A DNA stretch of 64,000 nt. Origin: Crocodylus rhombifer (taxonomy: Eukaryota > Chordata > Crocodylia > Crocodylidae). Under the pieces are notes generated by a model that did not search any database, was not told the DNA's origin, and saw nothing but the letters and a program-made list of their open reading frames with translations. A program made the position numbers and the translations under genes. The stretch covers positions 310,001 through 374,000 of the forward strand of contig JAVSML010024702.1 in assembly GCA_038503035.1 (NCBI GenBank). Reading direction: 5' to 3'. This document shows positions 18,891 through 30,025 of this stretch, one piece after another (within the stretch, counting starts at the first letter, position 1; each line of letters opens with the position of its first letter).

Positions 18891-19765
18891 TGAGGCCATT
18901 TTGCTCAGTATATCACACAGCCAGCCCAGGCTCTGGGCAGCTACCACCGGCCGTGGAGCCTGGGCTGCTTGCAGCATGTGGCAGGGAGGCTGCAAGCCCT
19001 GCTGCGAGCATCCCCAGCTCTAATGCAGGCAGCAGCTGCCCAGAGCCTGGGCTGGATGTGGCTGGCAGCTGGGATGCTGCAACCAGTGCACTGGGATCCA
19101 GAGCTCCGGCCTGGGTCCCTGGTGGTGGCAGCTGCATGCACACCTCAGGGCGCATGGCAGGGAAGGGGCCTGGGCCAGGGTTGCACTGTACCAGGCCCCT
19201 TCCCTGCCATGCGTCCCAAAGCATGTGTTTATCTACCACTGCCACAGAGCTGGATCAGGGCTCTGGACCCCAGTGCAGCTGTTTGCAGGCTGCTCACCGC
19301 CTGCTGTGAGCAGTTGGAGCTCCATGGTGGCTGCCCCAGATCCCTTCTCCACCATGCACTCCAAGGTGCATGTGCAGCCACTGCCACAGAGCTGGGCCAA
19401 GGCCCTGAACCCCAGTGCAGCTGCTTGCATCTGCCTGCTGCGAGCAGTCTGAGCTCTGTGGCGGGCAGCAGGGGCTTGTCCAGTCCCCAGGCTGGTCACA
19501 GTAGGTGGCAAACCCTGTTGCAAGCAGCTTGGGCTCAATGGTGGGTGCAGGGACCTGCCCAGAGCTGGGCTGCTCACAGCAGGTAGCCACGAGCCTGCAA
19601 GCAGCTGCACCAGGGTCTGCCTCAGGGTACGTAACAGGCTGCACTGCCACAACAAGGATTGGCTCCTTCATGGCTTCCTGATGTCTGCCCCTGGCATGCC
19701 AACATCTTCAAAGTCCAGGTTGCAGGGTTGTTGGGCACTTGGCCCAAAAATGTTTCCAACCCCTG
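18891..19765. repeat. GC-rich stretch with degenerate ~140-base repeats, hAT-like right end
   Basis: Phrases such as ccactgccacagagctgg, ccccagtgcagctg and tgctg-gagcagt recur at 19240-19312 and 19377-19450, and gccctgcccagagcctggg-type phrases recur earlier. Long frames on both strands here come from composition. The right end aaaaatgtttccaacccctg looks like a hAT terminus (CAGGGGTTGGAAAC); the only similar left end is caggggtcataaag at 15488, on the far side of the CR1. No matching 8-bp flanks (gtctatcc and ttgtcact). Confidence 0.5.
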
Positions 19766-20340
19766 TTGTCACTTCAGTGTGATCCAACTCTTTAGATCTA
19801 CCTGCTAGAAAGATCTGATCTGATCTGGGAATTCTTTCACTATCTTCTCCAGTAAAAACCAAGGGAAAAAGTTTAATTTAGCTTCCCTGCTATGACCTTA
19901 TCACTCCTGAGTGCACCTTTTTCAGCATTGTCATTTAATGGTCCCAGTGATTCTCTTGCTGATTTCCTGCTTCAAATCTTATTTTTTAGTTTTTATTATT
20001 AACTTGAGTATCTCTTGCAAAATGCTCCAAATTCTTTTTTATCTGCCTTATTTCGCATTCATATTTGACCTCCCAGAGTTTTTATGCTTTCTTCTTTTCC
20101 TCATTTGGGCATCCCTTTTATTTTTTTGAATGATGCCTTTTTGTCTTGGGTAGCTTCCTTAACTCTTCAGTTAAACCATGCAGGGATTTTATTGGACCAT
20201 TTGATACTCTTTTCAGTTTTCCTGGGACTTGAATATGATATTGATATTTTTAAACAGCTTCCGGGCTGTCTTAATGGTTTCTAGGTCCCCTTCACCCAAA
20301 GGGGGTTTGAACCTTGCTCTCTCTGACTTCCCAGCACAGG
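19766..20340 (-). pseudogene. Old CR1-type LINE, continuation upstream of RT
   Basis: On the - strand FTGEDSERIPRSDQIFLAG and RSKELDHTEV correspond to the FASVFTG...-block just before the GPDxIHPR block found at 15.4 kb. Further upstream, KKASFKKIK and NLEHFARD-like text fit the linker after the endonuclease. The join across 15488-19765 restores the normal CR1 order. Confidence 0.7.
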
Positions 20341-21851
20341 GTTCTAACCAGACACAGGTCAGTTACTATCAGGGCCCCGGGGTTTCTCTGTTTAAAAATC
20401 GCAAATTCTCTGATATAAAAACCCAAAATCTGTTTTTCTGCCACTAATGAGTGTGTGTGTGTATGTATGTATACATATGTATGCATGTATCAGTTGAACA
20501 CAGTGCTTCAGTCATTACAAGAAAATAAATTCTAAATAACTATATATTTTGGTGTTTGATTTTGTTTTTTTATCAAAAAATCAGAGCTCCCCTTGCCCCC
20601 TTCACTCGCCAGGATATGGGGTCCAGCTGTGGTTGTCCCCCTCTGCTGCTTTGTGGTGCTGAGCAGCCCTGATATGTCGGTGTCCTGCCCATGCTAGTGC
20701 CCCTTACTCCCAACCCACAGCCCCCCAGCCCCACTGGTGCCCCTCAGTCCCAACCCATAGGACTGCCCCACCCTACCAGTCTGCTGGTGCCCATCATTCC
20801 TGATTCACAGCCCCCGTGGCCCCCCCAGGGTCCCTAACTCCCAACCCACAGGCCTCTGACCCCCCATTTCCCTCCACTGGATGGGGCTCCCAGCTTCTAG
20901 GGCTTTGGGACCTGGTGTCTGTATCTTTCCTGTTCTCTGCTCCAAGGGCATCAGCCACAGCCGGTCAGCAGTGCCCGAGCCCTGTGTTACACTGTGTTCA
21001 CACATACAGCAGTATGCAGCTGACTGAACATGCTCAGTAGCCCTGTGTCTGTTTACGTGTCCACATTACACATGGAATAGAATTACAAACTGCAGAAATG
21101 TCGAAAGCTGGGTAACTGTCACTTAGGCACATAAAGAATAATAGAATTCCTTCCTCCAGAGCTAGCTCACTATGTTGCACTGTGCAAAGCAGGGTAACTA
21201 AAGGTAACCGGGCAAAAAGGAGAAAGGTCAAAGTAACTTAGGGACAGTCAAAACAATGCTCATAACACAGCTTTGACTTGTGACTAAACTAAATTCAGAA
21301 AAGGGAGTCGGAAACAAATTCAGGGTTTTGGATTCGTTCAAGTACAGGATAGGGGATGGGTAACTTCCCTTCCCTCCACAGCACATTTGGCCGGGTATTC
21401 AGAAAACTGAGGGACCTGGGTTCTAACTCTCTTGGAGATTCAGTGGAGATGTGTATTAAACTCCCTTAGGATCAGCCACTCACCCAGTTACCAGCATGTC
21501 ACTGTGCAAACCCCCGCCACATCCTGCATTGTTGGAACCTGTGCACCAAGGTTATGATTGAAACACTAGCGTGGCTTGGATGATCATCGCAAGAGAGACA
21601 GGAATCAGTATTGTGTATTTCAAGGGTGAGCTTCCTTTAGCTATAACTGATGCTGTTATAGGTGTTAGTCTGCAGCCTGTTGGATTGGTTTGATTCACCC
21701 CCTCCATGAGAACTTTAATAGTATGAAGATCTAGGTCTGGCAGGATGCTGAGGATTGAAAAAATAGCATATCTGCTTTTGAGGATGTTTTTTTGCTCTTC
21801 TAAGTGGCATCTCTCACCAGTTAATGGCCAGCATTTTTCTTGCTTTTGTAG
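20341..21851. other. Intronic sequence with a microsatellite
   Basis: Contains a GTGT/GTAT microsatellite at 20451-20490 and a C-rich, CpG-poor block about 20580-21000. I recognise no gene. The last bases hold the acceptor of the exon at 21852. Confidence 0.5.
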
Positions 21852-22052
21852 TTTGCATTTACTTGAACAAGAATGGCAGCACGGGGCCTCACCTGGACAA
21901 GAAGAAAGTTCATCAGCTGCCTGACCATTTTGGACCAGCTCGGGCTTCTGTTGTTCTGCAGCAGGCAGTACAGGCCTGCATTGACTGTGCTTATCATCAG
22001 AAAACTGTCTTCTCTTTTCTGAAGCAAGGCCATGGGGGAGAAGTAATTTCAG
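21852..22052 (+). CDS. SCMH1: SCMH1 coding exon: N-terminal half of the SLED domain
   Basis: The exon has 201 bases. Acceptor is tgcttttgtag and donor is cag|gtaaga; it is phase 1 at both ends. It encodes VCIYLNKNGSTGPHL, KKKVHQLPDHFGPARAS, VLQQAVQACIDCAYHQK and TVFSFLKQGHGGEVIS. This is the first half of the SLED domain (Scm-Like Embedded Domain, DUF3588). SLED is a compact fold between the MBT and SAM regions of Scm-family proteins, and in SCML2 it has been reported to bind DNA. I see no frameshift or stop, and the residues look nearly invariant against the mammalian protein as remembered. The only difference I noted is His in place of Gln after KKKV. Confidence 0.96.
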
Positions 22053-22364
22053 GTAAGAACCAAGACTTTGCTCCCCTTCCTTGCTTTCAGAGCTATCCTT
22101 ATTAGGAAAACTCTCTCAGAGGGAACCCTTTCCTTTTGAAGCACAGCTTCATCATGGTTCCAGTTGGAGGAACCTCTGTGTAAGAGTGGAGGGCTTTCAG
22201 CCCTGATCAATGATACTGTATAATATCTAAATAGGTGAGAATCCTTCCTTCAGTCAGAGGTAGAGTACGTAGCATGTTTGTGCATGTACTTCCACAGACC
22301 TACCCACCAGCCACCACATGTCCTTTTCAGACAGTACTGTGTGGTCACTTAGTATCCCTGTGCA

Positions 22365-22500
22365 GTAAATGTTATTTTTGTTTCCCCATTTTACAGATGG
22401 GGAAACTGAAACACAGCTATACAGCAGTTTATTGAAAGCTACACAACTGCTTAGTGGCAGACCTGAGAATATAATCCAATTCTTGGTTCTTGCAAGGTCA
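22365..22500 (+). mobile_element. MIR-like (CORE) SINE fragment
   Basis: tttccccattttacagatgg followed by ggaaactgaaacacagct, then cacaactgcttagtggcaga and cctgagaatataatcc, follows the conserved core and 3' half of MIR-type SINEs. It is an old tRNA-derived SINE family shared by amniotes. Confidence 0.8.
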
Positions 22501-22624
22501 TCGTTTAGCCTTCTTTCTGTTGTAGCTCCTTTTGTGTGATGCCACCTGCTTCTTCTGTCTGTAAGTGGACAGAAGAAATATTTAGCCCCAGACTGATTCC
22601 TGGCATTCAAACATGTTAGCTGTG

Positions 22625-22760
22625 TTCTGCTCCAGATGCTGATGACGTGAGCTTGGACTCGCAAAAGCTTACGATATGCATCTCTGATTTAGTTAGCATA
22701 TAAGGTACAAATCAATCCTGCCTTTTGCCTCACTTGAGACTAACATAGCTAGCTACCTCT
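22625..22760 (+). mobile_element. Penelope-like 3' tail fragment
   Basis: gatgctgatgacgtgagctt, ggactcgcaaaagcttacga and gagactaacatagctagc resemble the 3' tails attached to the Penelope-like copy at 35300-36450 (there on the - strand: aaaggttatgcttctctgaa and cacattgagactaatggg). Only the tail is present. Family assignment is by this likeness. Confidence 0.5.
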
Positions 22761-23810
22761 CTCAGTGCTTGAAAATGTCAACGTGAGTCCTGCTGAGGCA
22801 AAGCAGGGAGATTTCCACAGGTCTAACACAATATGCTGCTAAGTGTAAATTCTTCTCTCTTCCCTTTACGAGTGCAGCTTCACCGTGTCTGAAGTCCAGG
22901 AGCCATATAAATCTCTGACTAATCAACTCCTTTCACTGACTCCCCTTCTCTACCATATCTGATGTGGGCTTTTTACTAACTTAGCATTATTTTGCCTCTG
23001 TCTCCTCACCTCCATGCTACCAGCAATGCTTGTCTTCACCCCCACCTTTACTCTTGGAAAATCACTACACTGCTCTTGAACGGAGAGGCAAGGGTTAGAG
23101 AGTGCACAGAGAGTTCCAGTTAAACCAAAGACTTCCGTTTATTCTTTCTCATGTAGTGTTTGGATAGCTGAAATGACAACACTCAGTGGGTGACTTAGCT
23201 CAGAGTTTTCCTCTTGGCAGCCCTCCCACCTCAGCTGGAGGGGAAAGCAGTGTTCTGTCTTGTCTTAAAATAGGAGAGCTGCAGTTCATGTTCCACCCTG
23301 CAGCTACATTGTTTTGCTTCTGACCTTCCAAAGATTGTCAGTCCTCCAGAAGCAGGAGGAAATGGTGAGGGTTAGAGCGGTAGGAATTTTAGTATTTCAG
23401 ATACAGAAAAAACCAGAAGAAAATTCTTGAAGCTGCTCCTCCCCTTCTTTTCTCCTTTGGTATTTCAAGACCACGTTTATTCCAGGTACAAGGGGCACAG
23501 ATTGTACTTTGCTTCTCTTGCAGTTTACCTTTAAGCTTTCCACGTACAGCAAATTCACACTCAGTGCTGGGTGTAGCAAACTGGTTCTGGCCTGTCCAAG
23601 GGAAGAGAACTCCCTAGTATTTGCCAGGAGAAAGCAGTGGCTTTTGTTTGCTTTAGTCTAACCCAGTGATGCCAAGATACGGAACTGGCTGTGCAACCCC
23701 AGGTGTGGCCTCCTGCCTTTCTCTGTATGTGTGTGTGTGTGTGCACGCGTGCGTGTGTATGGCGGAGGAAGGGGAGGCTTACAAGCTTAGCTGTGTTTGT
23801 TTGTCTCCAG
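22761..23810. other. Intronic sequence with GT microsatellite
   Basis: A GT-rich run (tgtatgtgtgtgtgtgtgtg, then gcacgcgtgcgtgtgtat) lies at 23725-23760, about 50 bases before the SCMH1 exon at 23811. Otherwise nothing recognised. Confidence 0.55.
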
Positions 23811-23996
23811 CCGTGTTTGATCGGGAACAGCACACTCTGAACCTGCCAGCAGTAAATAGCATCACCTACGTCCTCCGCTTCCTCGAGAAACTTTGCCACA
23901 ACCTGCGGAGCGACAACCTCTTTGGAAACCAGCCTTTCACTCAGAATAACCACATGCAGCACTCCCACGAGTACGACCACGACAGGTATTTACCAG
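23811..23996 (+). CDS. SCMH1: SCMH1 coding exon: C-terminal half of the SLED domain
   Basis: The exon has 186 bases, phase 1 at both ends. Acceptor is ttgtctccag and donor is cag|gtagga. It encodes AVFDREQHTLNLPAV, NSITYVLRFLEKLCHNLR and SDNLFGNQPFTQ, which finish the SLED domain, then a His-rich tail (HMQHSHEYDHDRYLP). That tail differs from the mammalian version as I remember it, while the SLED part hardly differs, which fits a domain boundary near NQPF. The last base, g, can join either the exon at 31076 (giving Asp) or the exon at 53535 (giving Gly). Both joins stay in frame. A GT microsatellite lies about 50 bases before the exon. Confidence 0.95.
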
Positions 23997-25627
23997 GTAG
24001 GAGTTGGGGCTGGGGAGGCATTCAGGGGTCCTATTAATTCACTGTGTCCTAACCCAAGTTTTACCCTTCAGCTCAGAGGCAACAGTGGTGCAAATTGCAG
24101 AGCCCTGTCTGTGGGGTTTGTTGCATATCAGCTGACACCACTCACATGCTATATGGGTTGTCCTCACTTAGGATTGAAGATTCTGTGTTTTCGGACTGTC
24201 AGGTTCATTCATTCTTAGTGTCTCTCTGTCTGTCTTTTCTTTTTTTCTATGTACCTTATTCCCTCCCTTTCTCTCCCTTGTTGCTAGTATAAAACATGTG
24301 ATTTGATCTAGGAAATGTATCCAGTTGGGGATTAGACACTTTGCCTAGAGACAAGTGATATCATTCAGTGTGTAGACTGAAGGTTTAACTAAATGTCCAG
24401 TATGGCTATAACTCTTGTCCCTCTAGAAAGCACACCTAACCTCTGGTGCCAGCTCTGGAAGCTCAGCCTGCATCTAGGGCCTGGAACTCTGCTTCAGGAG
24501 TACTACTCGCAAGTAAATCACGTTTCTTTTTGCATGGCTCGTTGTCCCATTGTGCTTAAGTGAGGCATTCAAGGCAAGCTGGTTTATATCACTACATGCA
24601 ACAGTTACAAGGTGGTAAAGTATCCCTTAGGCTGAAGTGGTGAACCCTCAAGAAAACAAATCACGTAACACCAAGGACTAAATCGTAACAACTCAGGAGG
24701 GGTAACTGCCAAATGAGAGCTACCACAGGGCGAGTTGCACAAATTGACTTTGTGTCTGCAGATTCCCATCACTGAAGAAAGGAAATAAGACTCTGGCTCA
24801 CCCTTTGTATATCTGAAAAAGCTTGTTTTTGATTGGCCATCTTGTCTCTGTGCCCCAACTCTCCAGAGTGGCTGACTAGTTTGCTCAACAGAAGTGAAGC
24901 CAAGTTCACTTTCTAAAAACTGACTGATTGTCAGACTGCACTGTGAGTGGCCTTGCCTGGGCCAGGGTTGCCAAGGGGCTGGGGCCATTTGAGATGGGGC
25001 CTGGGGCCTGGAGAGTGAAGCAAAGGCAAGGGCGGAGGCAGAGAAAGCCAAGCCCAAGCAAGTGGTCCAGGGCTGGAAGCCTGCAGCCAGGATAAAGGGG
25101 AGCTAAAGCCAAGAGAGCTGAGACTTGTATAGGAAGACCAAACTGGATAAAATAACGTCCATGAGACGTGAACATGGCTGCAGGGGAGGACAGAGGCCAC
25201 AGATTTAACCTTTGAGGTGATTAGGGCCAGTGGGGTTAAAGCCCCAAGGCTGAGAGACTGTGCGTGGTAAGGCCAGAACCCAAACTAGACGGGTTAAGGT
25301 GAGGCCAAGAGAAGAAGCAAGTATATAGAGAGGAGCCAAAGCTCCCCTCCTTATTTTTAATGTTGAGGAATGGCAGATGAGGGAGCAGGGTGAGACCCTG
25401 AGGGGCTGAACTGTGAGCAAGGCAGGATTAAGGCAGCCACCAGGGGGTGTCATGGCCACCCTCGGGATGTATCCTGTTCCAACATCTAAAGGGGAGCATA
25501 GCCGTTGGTGTGGGATCTGGTGGTCTTTATTAAATGTCTAAGTAAATGGCATATAACTGAAATTAACATATTAAATTGAACACCAGAGAAGACCGAAATA
25601 GTACACTGAAACACACTGGTATCCTGG
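23997..25627. other. Intronic sequence, purine-rich block
   Basis: A purine-rich, GA-rich block at about 24950-25450 gives long frames on the - strand with no family likeness. It could be part of an unrecognised long repeat. No terminal repeats found. Confidence 0.45.
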
Positions 25628-26060
25628 TCAGAGAGTCACAGGGCTGGAAGGGACTACAAGACTAATCTAATTCAAATCCCTGCACAGATGTAGGATTTTT
25701 TTTTCTGTAATCATTCAAGTTAGATAACTGTCTAGTCTTTTCAAACAAGTCTTTCATCCATTGAAGAAGATTTTACAACTTTTCTAAGCTGGTTGTTCTA
25801 TTTTCTGATTGTTTGTACAGTTGGAATTTTTGAGACTTAATTTAAATTGCCTTTACTGCAGTGTTCCTTCAACTTCTTTACAACAGCTTTTATGATATTT
25901 GAAAACTGATATCCTCCCCTTTTATCTCCTTTTCTACATACTACTACTTTCAACCTTCCCCTGTACAGCTTGCTTTCCCCTGTACTGCGTCTGGACAGCC
26001 AAGTTGTTTACATTCTTTTTAAAATATGGTCCCCAAGACTTCTTTACTTGCTACTCAGAA
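25628..26060 (-). mobile_element. Ancient CR1 3' fragment
   Basis: acagggctggaagggactac is the CR1 3' UTR start on the - strand. The text then follows a worn CR1 C-terminal region up to the counterpart of the 'tgtggagcccaaaactggac' block (aatatggtccccaagac). Confidence 0.65.
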
Positions 26061-26081
26061 ACAGAAAGAAATTGGCTATAG

Positions 26082-26680
26082 AATAGATTTGATAGATTTC
26101 ATAGACATTAGGGTTGAAGATCATCTGGTCCAGCGCCCTGCCCAAGGACCAGAAGTCAGCTGGGGTCAGAGGACCCCAGCAAGATAATTGTCCAAGTGCA
26201 TCTTGAATGTGTCCAGAGTAGGTGCTTGCACCACTTCTGGGGGCAGTCTATTCCAGACTCTAAATACTTGGATGGTAAAGAAATTCTTCCTTATGTCCAG
26301 TCTAAAAGGATCTTCCAGCAGTTTGTGACCATTGGACTATTTTTTCCCTGGGAGAGCCCTGGTGAACAGATGTTCTCCCAGGTCCTGATGAACACCTGTG
26401 ATGTACTTACAGGCTGCCACGAAGTCCCCCCTGAGCTTACACTTAGCCAAGCTGAAGAGTCCTGTGTCACTCAGCCTCTCCTCATGTGGCCTGCTCTCTT
26501 GACCTCTGATCATGCGCATGGTTCTCCTCTGGACTCTCTTGAGCTTCTCCATGTCCTTTTTAAAGTGTGGAGCTCAGAATTGGATGCAGTACTCCAGCTG
26601 CGGCCTCACCAAGGCCAAATAAACCAAGAGATTGACATCTTGGGTCTTGTTTAAGATACATGGGTAGATGCAAGCCAGGG
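26082..26680 (-). mobile_element. CR1 LINE, 3' 600 bases
   Basis: 3' tail atagatttgatagatttcat at the left, then the 3' UTR and ORF2 C-terminus on the - strand: MEKLKRVQRRTMRMIRGQES and RLSDTGLFSLAKCKLRGDF in a frame at 26337-26552. Truncated 5' near 26680. The 3' tail type (CTATGAAATCTAT) is that of the young copies at 4266 and 58885. Confidence 0.88.
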
Positions 26681-26689
26681 TGTGAAGAT

Positions 26690-28095
26690 GGAAGGCAACT
26701 TGGGTGATGGTGATCACAAAATGATAGAGTTTAATTTCATATGGGAAGGAGGCAGGGAGAGCAGCAAAATAAAGACACTGAACTTCAGAAAAAGACTTTA
26801 ACAGGCTCAGGGGAAAGGTGGGCAGTAACCCTTTGGTAGCAAGTCTTAGGGGGAAAGGAGTCCTGGAGAGCTCTTTGTATTTAAATGAGGCAGTATTTGA
26901 AAGAGACAGTACTTGAAGTTGGCCATATTAAGGACACAGCAGCAAACTTGACTTTATACCCTGACTTTAGCAATGCTTCTGATGCATTCTCTCACAACAT
27001 TATCACAGGTGAGCTAAGGAGGTACAGGTTGGATGAATGGACTATAAGATGGATAGAAAACTGGCTGGATCATCAGGCTTAAAGAGTTGTAATCAGTGGC
27101 TTGATATCTAGCTGGCAGCTATTACCAAGTGGAGTGCTCTAGGGGCCAGTCCTGGGGCCAGTTTTTTCAATATCTTTATCAGTGATCTGGAAGATGGGAT
27201 AAGAGTACACCTTCAGCAAGTTTGCAGATGACACCAAGCTGTGGGGAGTAGTAGATCCGCTGAAGGGTAGGGCTAGGATTCAGAGGGACCTAGATGAATT
27301 GGAGGATGGGTTGGGCCAAAAGAAATCTCATGAGGTTTGACAAGGAGAAATGCGCTTGGTACAGAACAGTCCCATACACTAGTGCTGGCTAGGGACCAAC
27401 TGGCTAAGTGGCTGCTCTGCAGAAAGGGACCTGGGGGTTACAGTGGACAATAACCTGAGTATGAGCCAACAGTGTGTCCTTGTTGTGAAGAAGGCTAACG
27501 GCATACTGGGCTGCATTGGTAGGAGCATTGCCAGAAGGTCGAGGGAAGTGGTTATGCTCTTCTGTTCAACACTGGTGAGGCCACATCTGGAGTACTGTGT
27601 CCAGTTTTGAGCCCTCCACTATAGACAGGATTTGGACAAATTGGAGAGTCCAATGGAGGGAAATGAAAATGGTTAGGGGGCTGGGACACATGACTTGTGA
27701 GGAGAGGCTGAGGGAACTGGGCTTATTTAGTCCGGAGAAGAGAAGACTGAGGCGGGATTTATTAGCAGTCTTCAGCTACCTGAACGGTGGTTCAAAATAG
27801 GATGGAGCTGGACTGTTCTCAGTGCTTGCAGATTGCAGAACAAGGAGCAATAGTCTCAAGTTGCAGCAAGGGATATCTAAATTAGATATTAAGAAAAACT
27901 CTCTCCTGAGGAGGGTGGTAAAGCCCTGGAACAGGTTACCCAGAGAGGTTGTAGAATCTCCATCCTTGAAGGTTTTTAAGACCCAGCTAAACAAAGCCTT
28001 GGCTGGGATGATCTAATTGGTCCTGCGTTGAGCTAGATGACCTCTTGAGGTTCTTTCCAACCCTGTTTTTCTGTAATTCTATGATTCTGTGATTT
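26690..28095 (+). mobile_element. CR1 LINE, RT region to 3' tail
   Basis: + strand. Order: a worn linker, palm-like DFSNASDAFSHNII (26960-27000), the catalytic text for SKFADDTKLWG (about 27215-27245), the C-terminal region [20 protein letters not shown] (27690-27750), KIDIKKNSLLRRVVKPWNR (27870-27940), then the 3' UTR and the tail ttctatgattctgtgatt at 28078-28095. Several frameshifts. It differs in tail and sequence from the - strand copy beside it. Confidence 0.88.
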
Positions 28096-30025
28096 TTCTA
28101 TGAAACTTGCCTGATGAATGGGAAATGCAACAGGAGACTAGCCTGAGTAAACAGTTATATTGCCAATCTCTTTAACTCAAAAAGGAATCTTACAAAAGGT
28201 GGAAACTTGGTTATATTACTAGGCAATAATTTAAGAATAACACATGGGTATGCAGGGAGAAAATCAGGAAGGGCAAGATATATTTGAGGTGGAACTGGCA
28301 AGGGACATAAAAGGGATGCTGCAAGTAGGTGAGAAATAAGAGGAAAACCAAAGGAAGTATTGGTCCTTATTGTATGCAAAAGGCAAACTAGTTATGGATG
28401 ATGCAGAGAAAGCTGAAATACTTAACTCTTCCTTTACTTCAGTCTTTACAAGTAAATTCAGCTGCCATATGCAGTTGGCAGCAAAGATAGGGAAGGAAAA
28501 AAACAGCTTGGAGTAGTGGGAGGTAGGTATTACTTACAAAGGCTAGATGCTTTCAAAGCCATGGGGCTGGACCAGATACTAAAGGAGTTAGCTGGGGTAA
28601 TTGGCTGTCACCTTTGAGAACTGATGGAGACCAACTGATGGAGACCCTGGGTGACTAGATAAGGGTAAATATAGTACCCATCTTTAAGAAAGGAAAGAAG
28701 AAGAATCCAGGAAATTACAGACCAGTTGGTGTGACCTTGATACCTGAAAAGATCCTAGATCAGATCACGCAATCTGTTTTGAAGCATCTGGAGGAGAGGA
28801 AGATGATCAGGAACAGCCAGTATGGATTCACCCAGAGCAAGTCATACCTGAGTAACTTGATTTCCTTCTGTGACAAGATGACAGGTTCCGTGAATGCGGG
28901 GAGAGTAGTGAATGTGATATACCTTGATTTTTAACAAGGATTTTGCCTCCGTCTCCCACAACATCCTCATTAATAAGCGAAAAAAATACAGACTAACTAA
29001 AAGAGCAGTCAAGTGGATACCAAACTGGTTGGATTATCATGCTCAGTGGCTTAATGTCTTGTTGAAAGGAGGTATGAAACTGGGATTCACAGGGGCCTGT
29101 CATGGGTCCAGCATTGTTTAAAATCCTTACTAATGATTTGAATGATGGAATTGAGTTTGTGCTTAGTAAATTTGTGGATGACAACAAATCAGTTGGAGTT
29201 GTAGATGCTCTGGAGGGTAGGACTAGGATCCAGAAAGTCCTGGACAAATTTGAGAAATATTTTGTAAACAACCAGATGAGATCCAATAGGGATAAGTGCA
29301 GAATCCTGCACTTAGGATGAAATAATTGCATGCACAAATACAGGCCGGGGAATGATTTGCTAGGCTGCAGTATTGCAGAGAAGGGCCTGTAGTAGTCAGT
29401 AGATCATAAACTGAATATAAACCAACAGTGTAGCATGATTGTTGCAAAAAAAAAGCCAACAGCACACTGGGTTTTATTAATAAGAATGTCACTTGCAAAT
29501 CAGGAGAAGCAATTCTTTCATTCTATTTGGCACTGGTGAGTACTGAGGTACTATGTCCGGTTTTGGGCCACACATTTTGAGAAAGATGTGGGCATATTAG
29601 AAAGAGTCCAACAGAGAGCAACAAAAATGACTAGAGGTCTGGGAAAATGACGTGAAAAAGCTGGAAGAACTAGTGTTGTTTAGTTTGAAGAAGATAACGG
29701 TCCTCAAATGTCTGAAGGGTGAGTACAGAGGAGGGGGAGGTAGACTTTTTTCTGTTGTTGTCATGGGGGATAGGACTAGGGGTAACTGCCTCAAGACTCA
29801 GCAGGGGAAATTTTGGTTGGATTATGAAAGTGGTCAAGCATTGGCACAGGCCACCTGGACAAGGCATGGAATCTCCATCCCTGGACATTTTTAAGAGTAG
29901 ATTAGACACTTGACTGAGATGGCTTAGTAATAATCCTGTCTTGGTTTTGGTCCACCAATCTCTCAGCTGGACTTGATGACCTAACTAGGTCCTTTTCAGC
30001 CCTATTTTCCTATTATCCTGTGAGC
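28096..30025 (+). mobile_element. Older CR1 LINE, RT region to 3' end
   Basis: + strand. Frames carry IVPIFKKGKKKNPGNYRPVG (28670-28725), EKILDQITQSVLKHLEERK, SQYGFTQSKSYLSNLISFCD (28810-28880), VVNVIYLDF (28905-28934) and LSKFVDDNKSVG (29165-29200). In the last, the catalytic FADD is FVDD, so the Asp pair is kept. The 3' end is about 30025 (gaccta-ctaggtccttttcagccc). Directly behind another CR1 of the same orientation. Confidence 0.85.

Noticed and set aside
18890..19671. Overlapping frames up to 205 codons on both strands
   Set aside because: Composition-driven frames in the GC-rich internally repeated stretch.
15480..19773. 8-bp target duplication around the 4.3-kb inserted block
   Set aside because: Flanks gtctatcc and ttgtcact do not match, so the hAT reading of this block stays tentative.
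24890..25460. Endogenous retrovirus or LTR
   Set aside because: Purine-rich with no paired LTR, primer-binding site, or gag or pol likeness.
26082..28095. One CR1 with a 5' inversion (twin priming)
   Set aside because: Both parts have their own 3' tail and 3' UTR, of different tail types, so they are two insertions.
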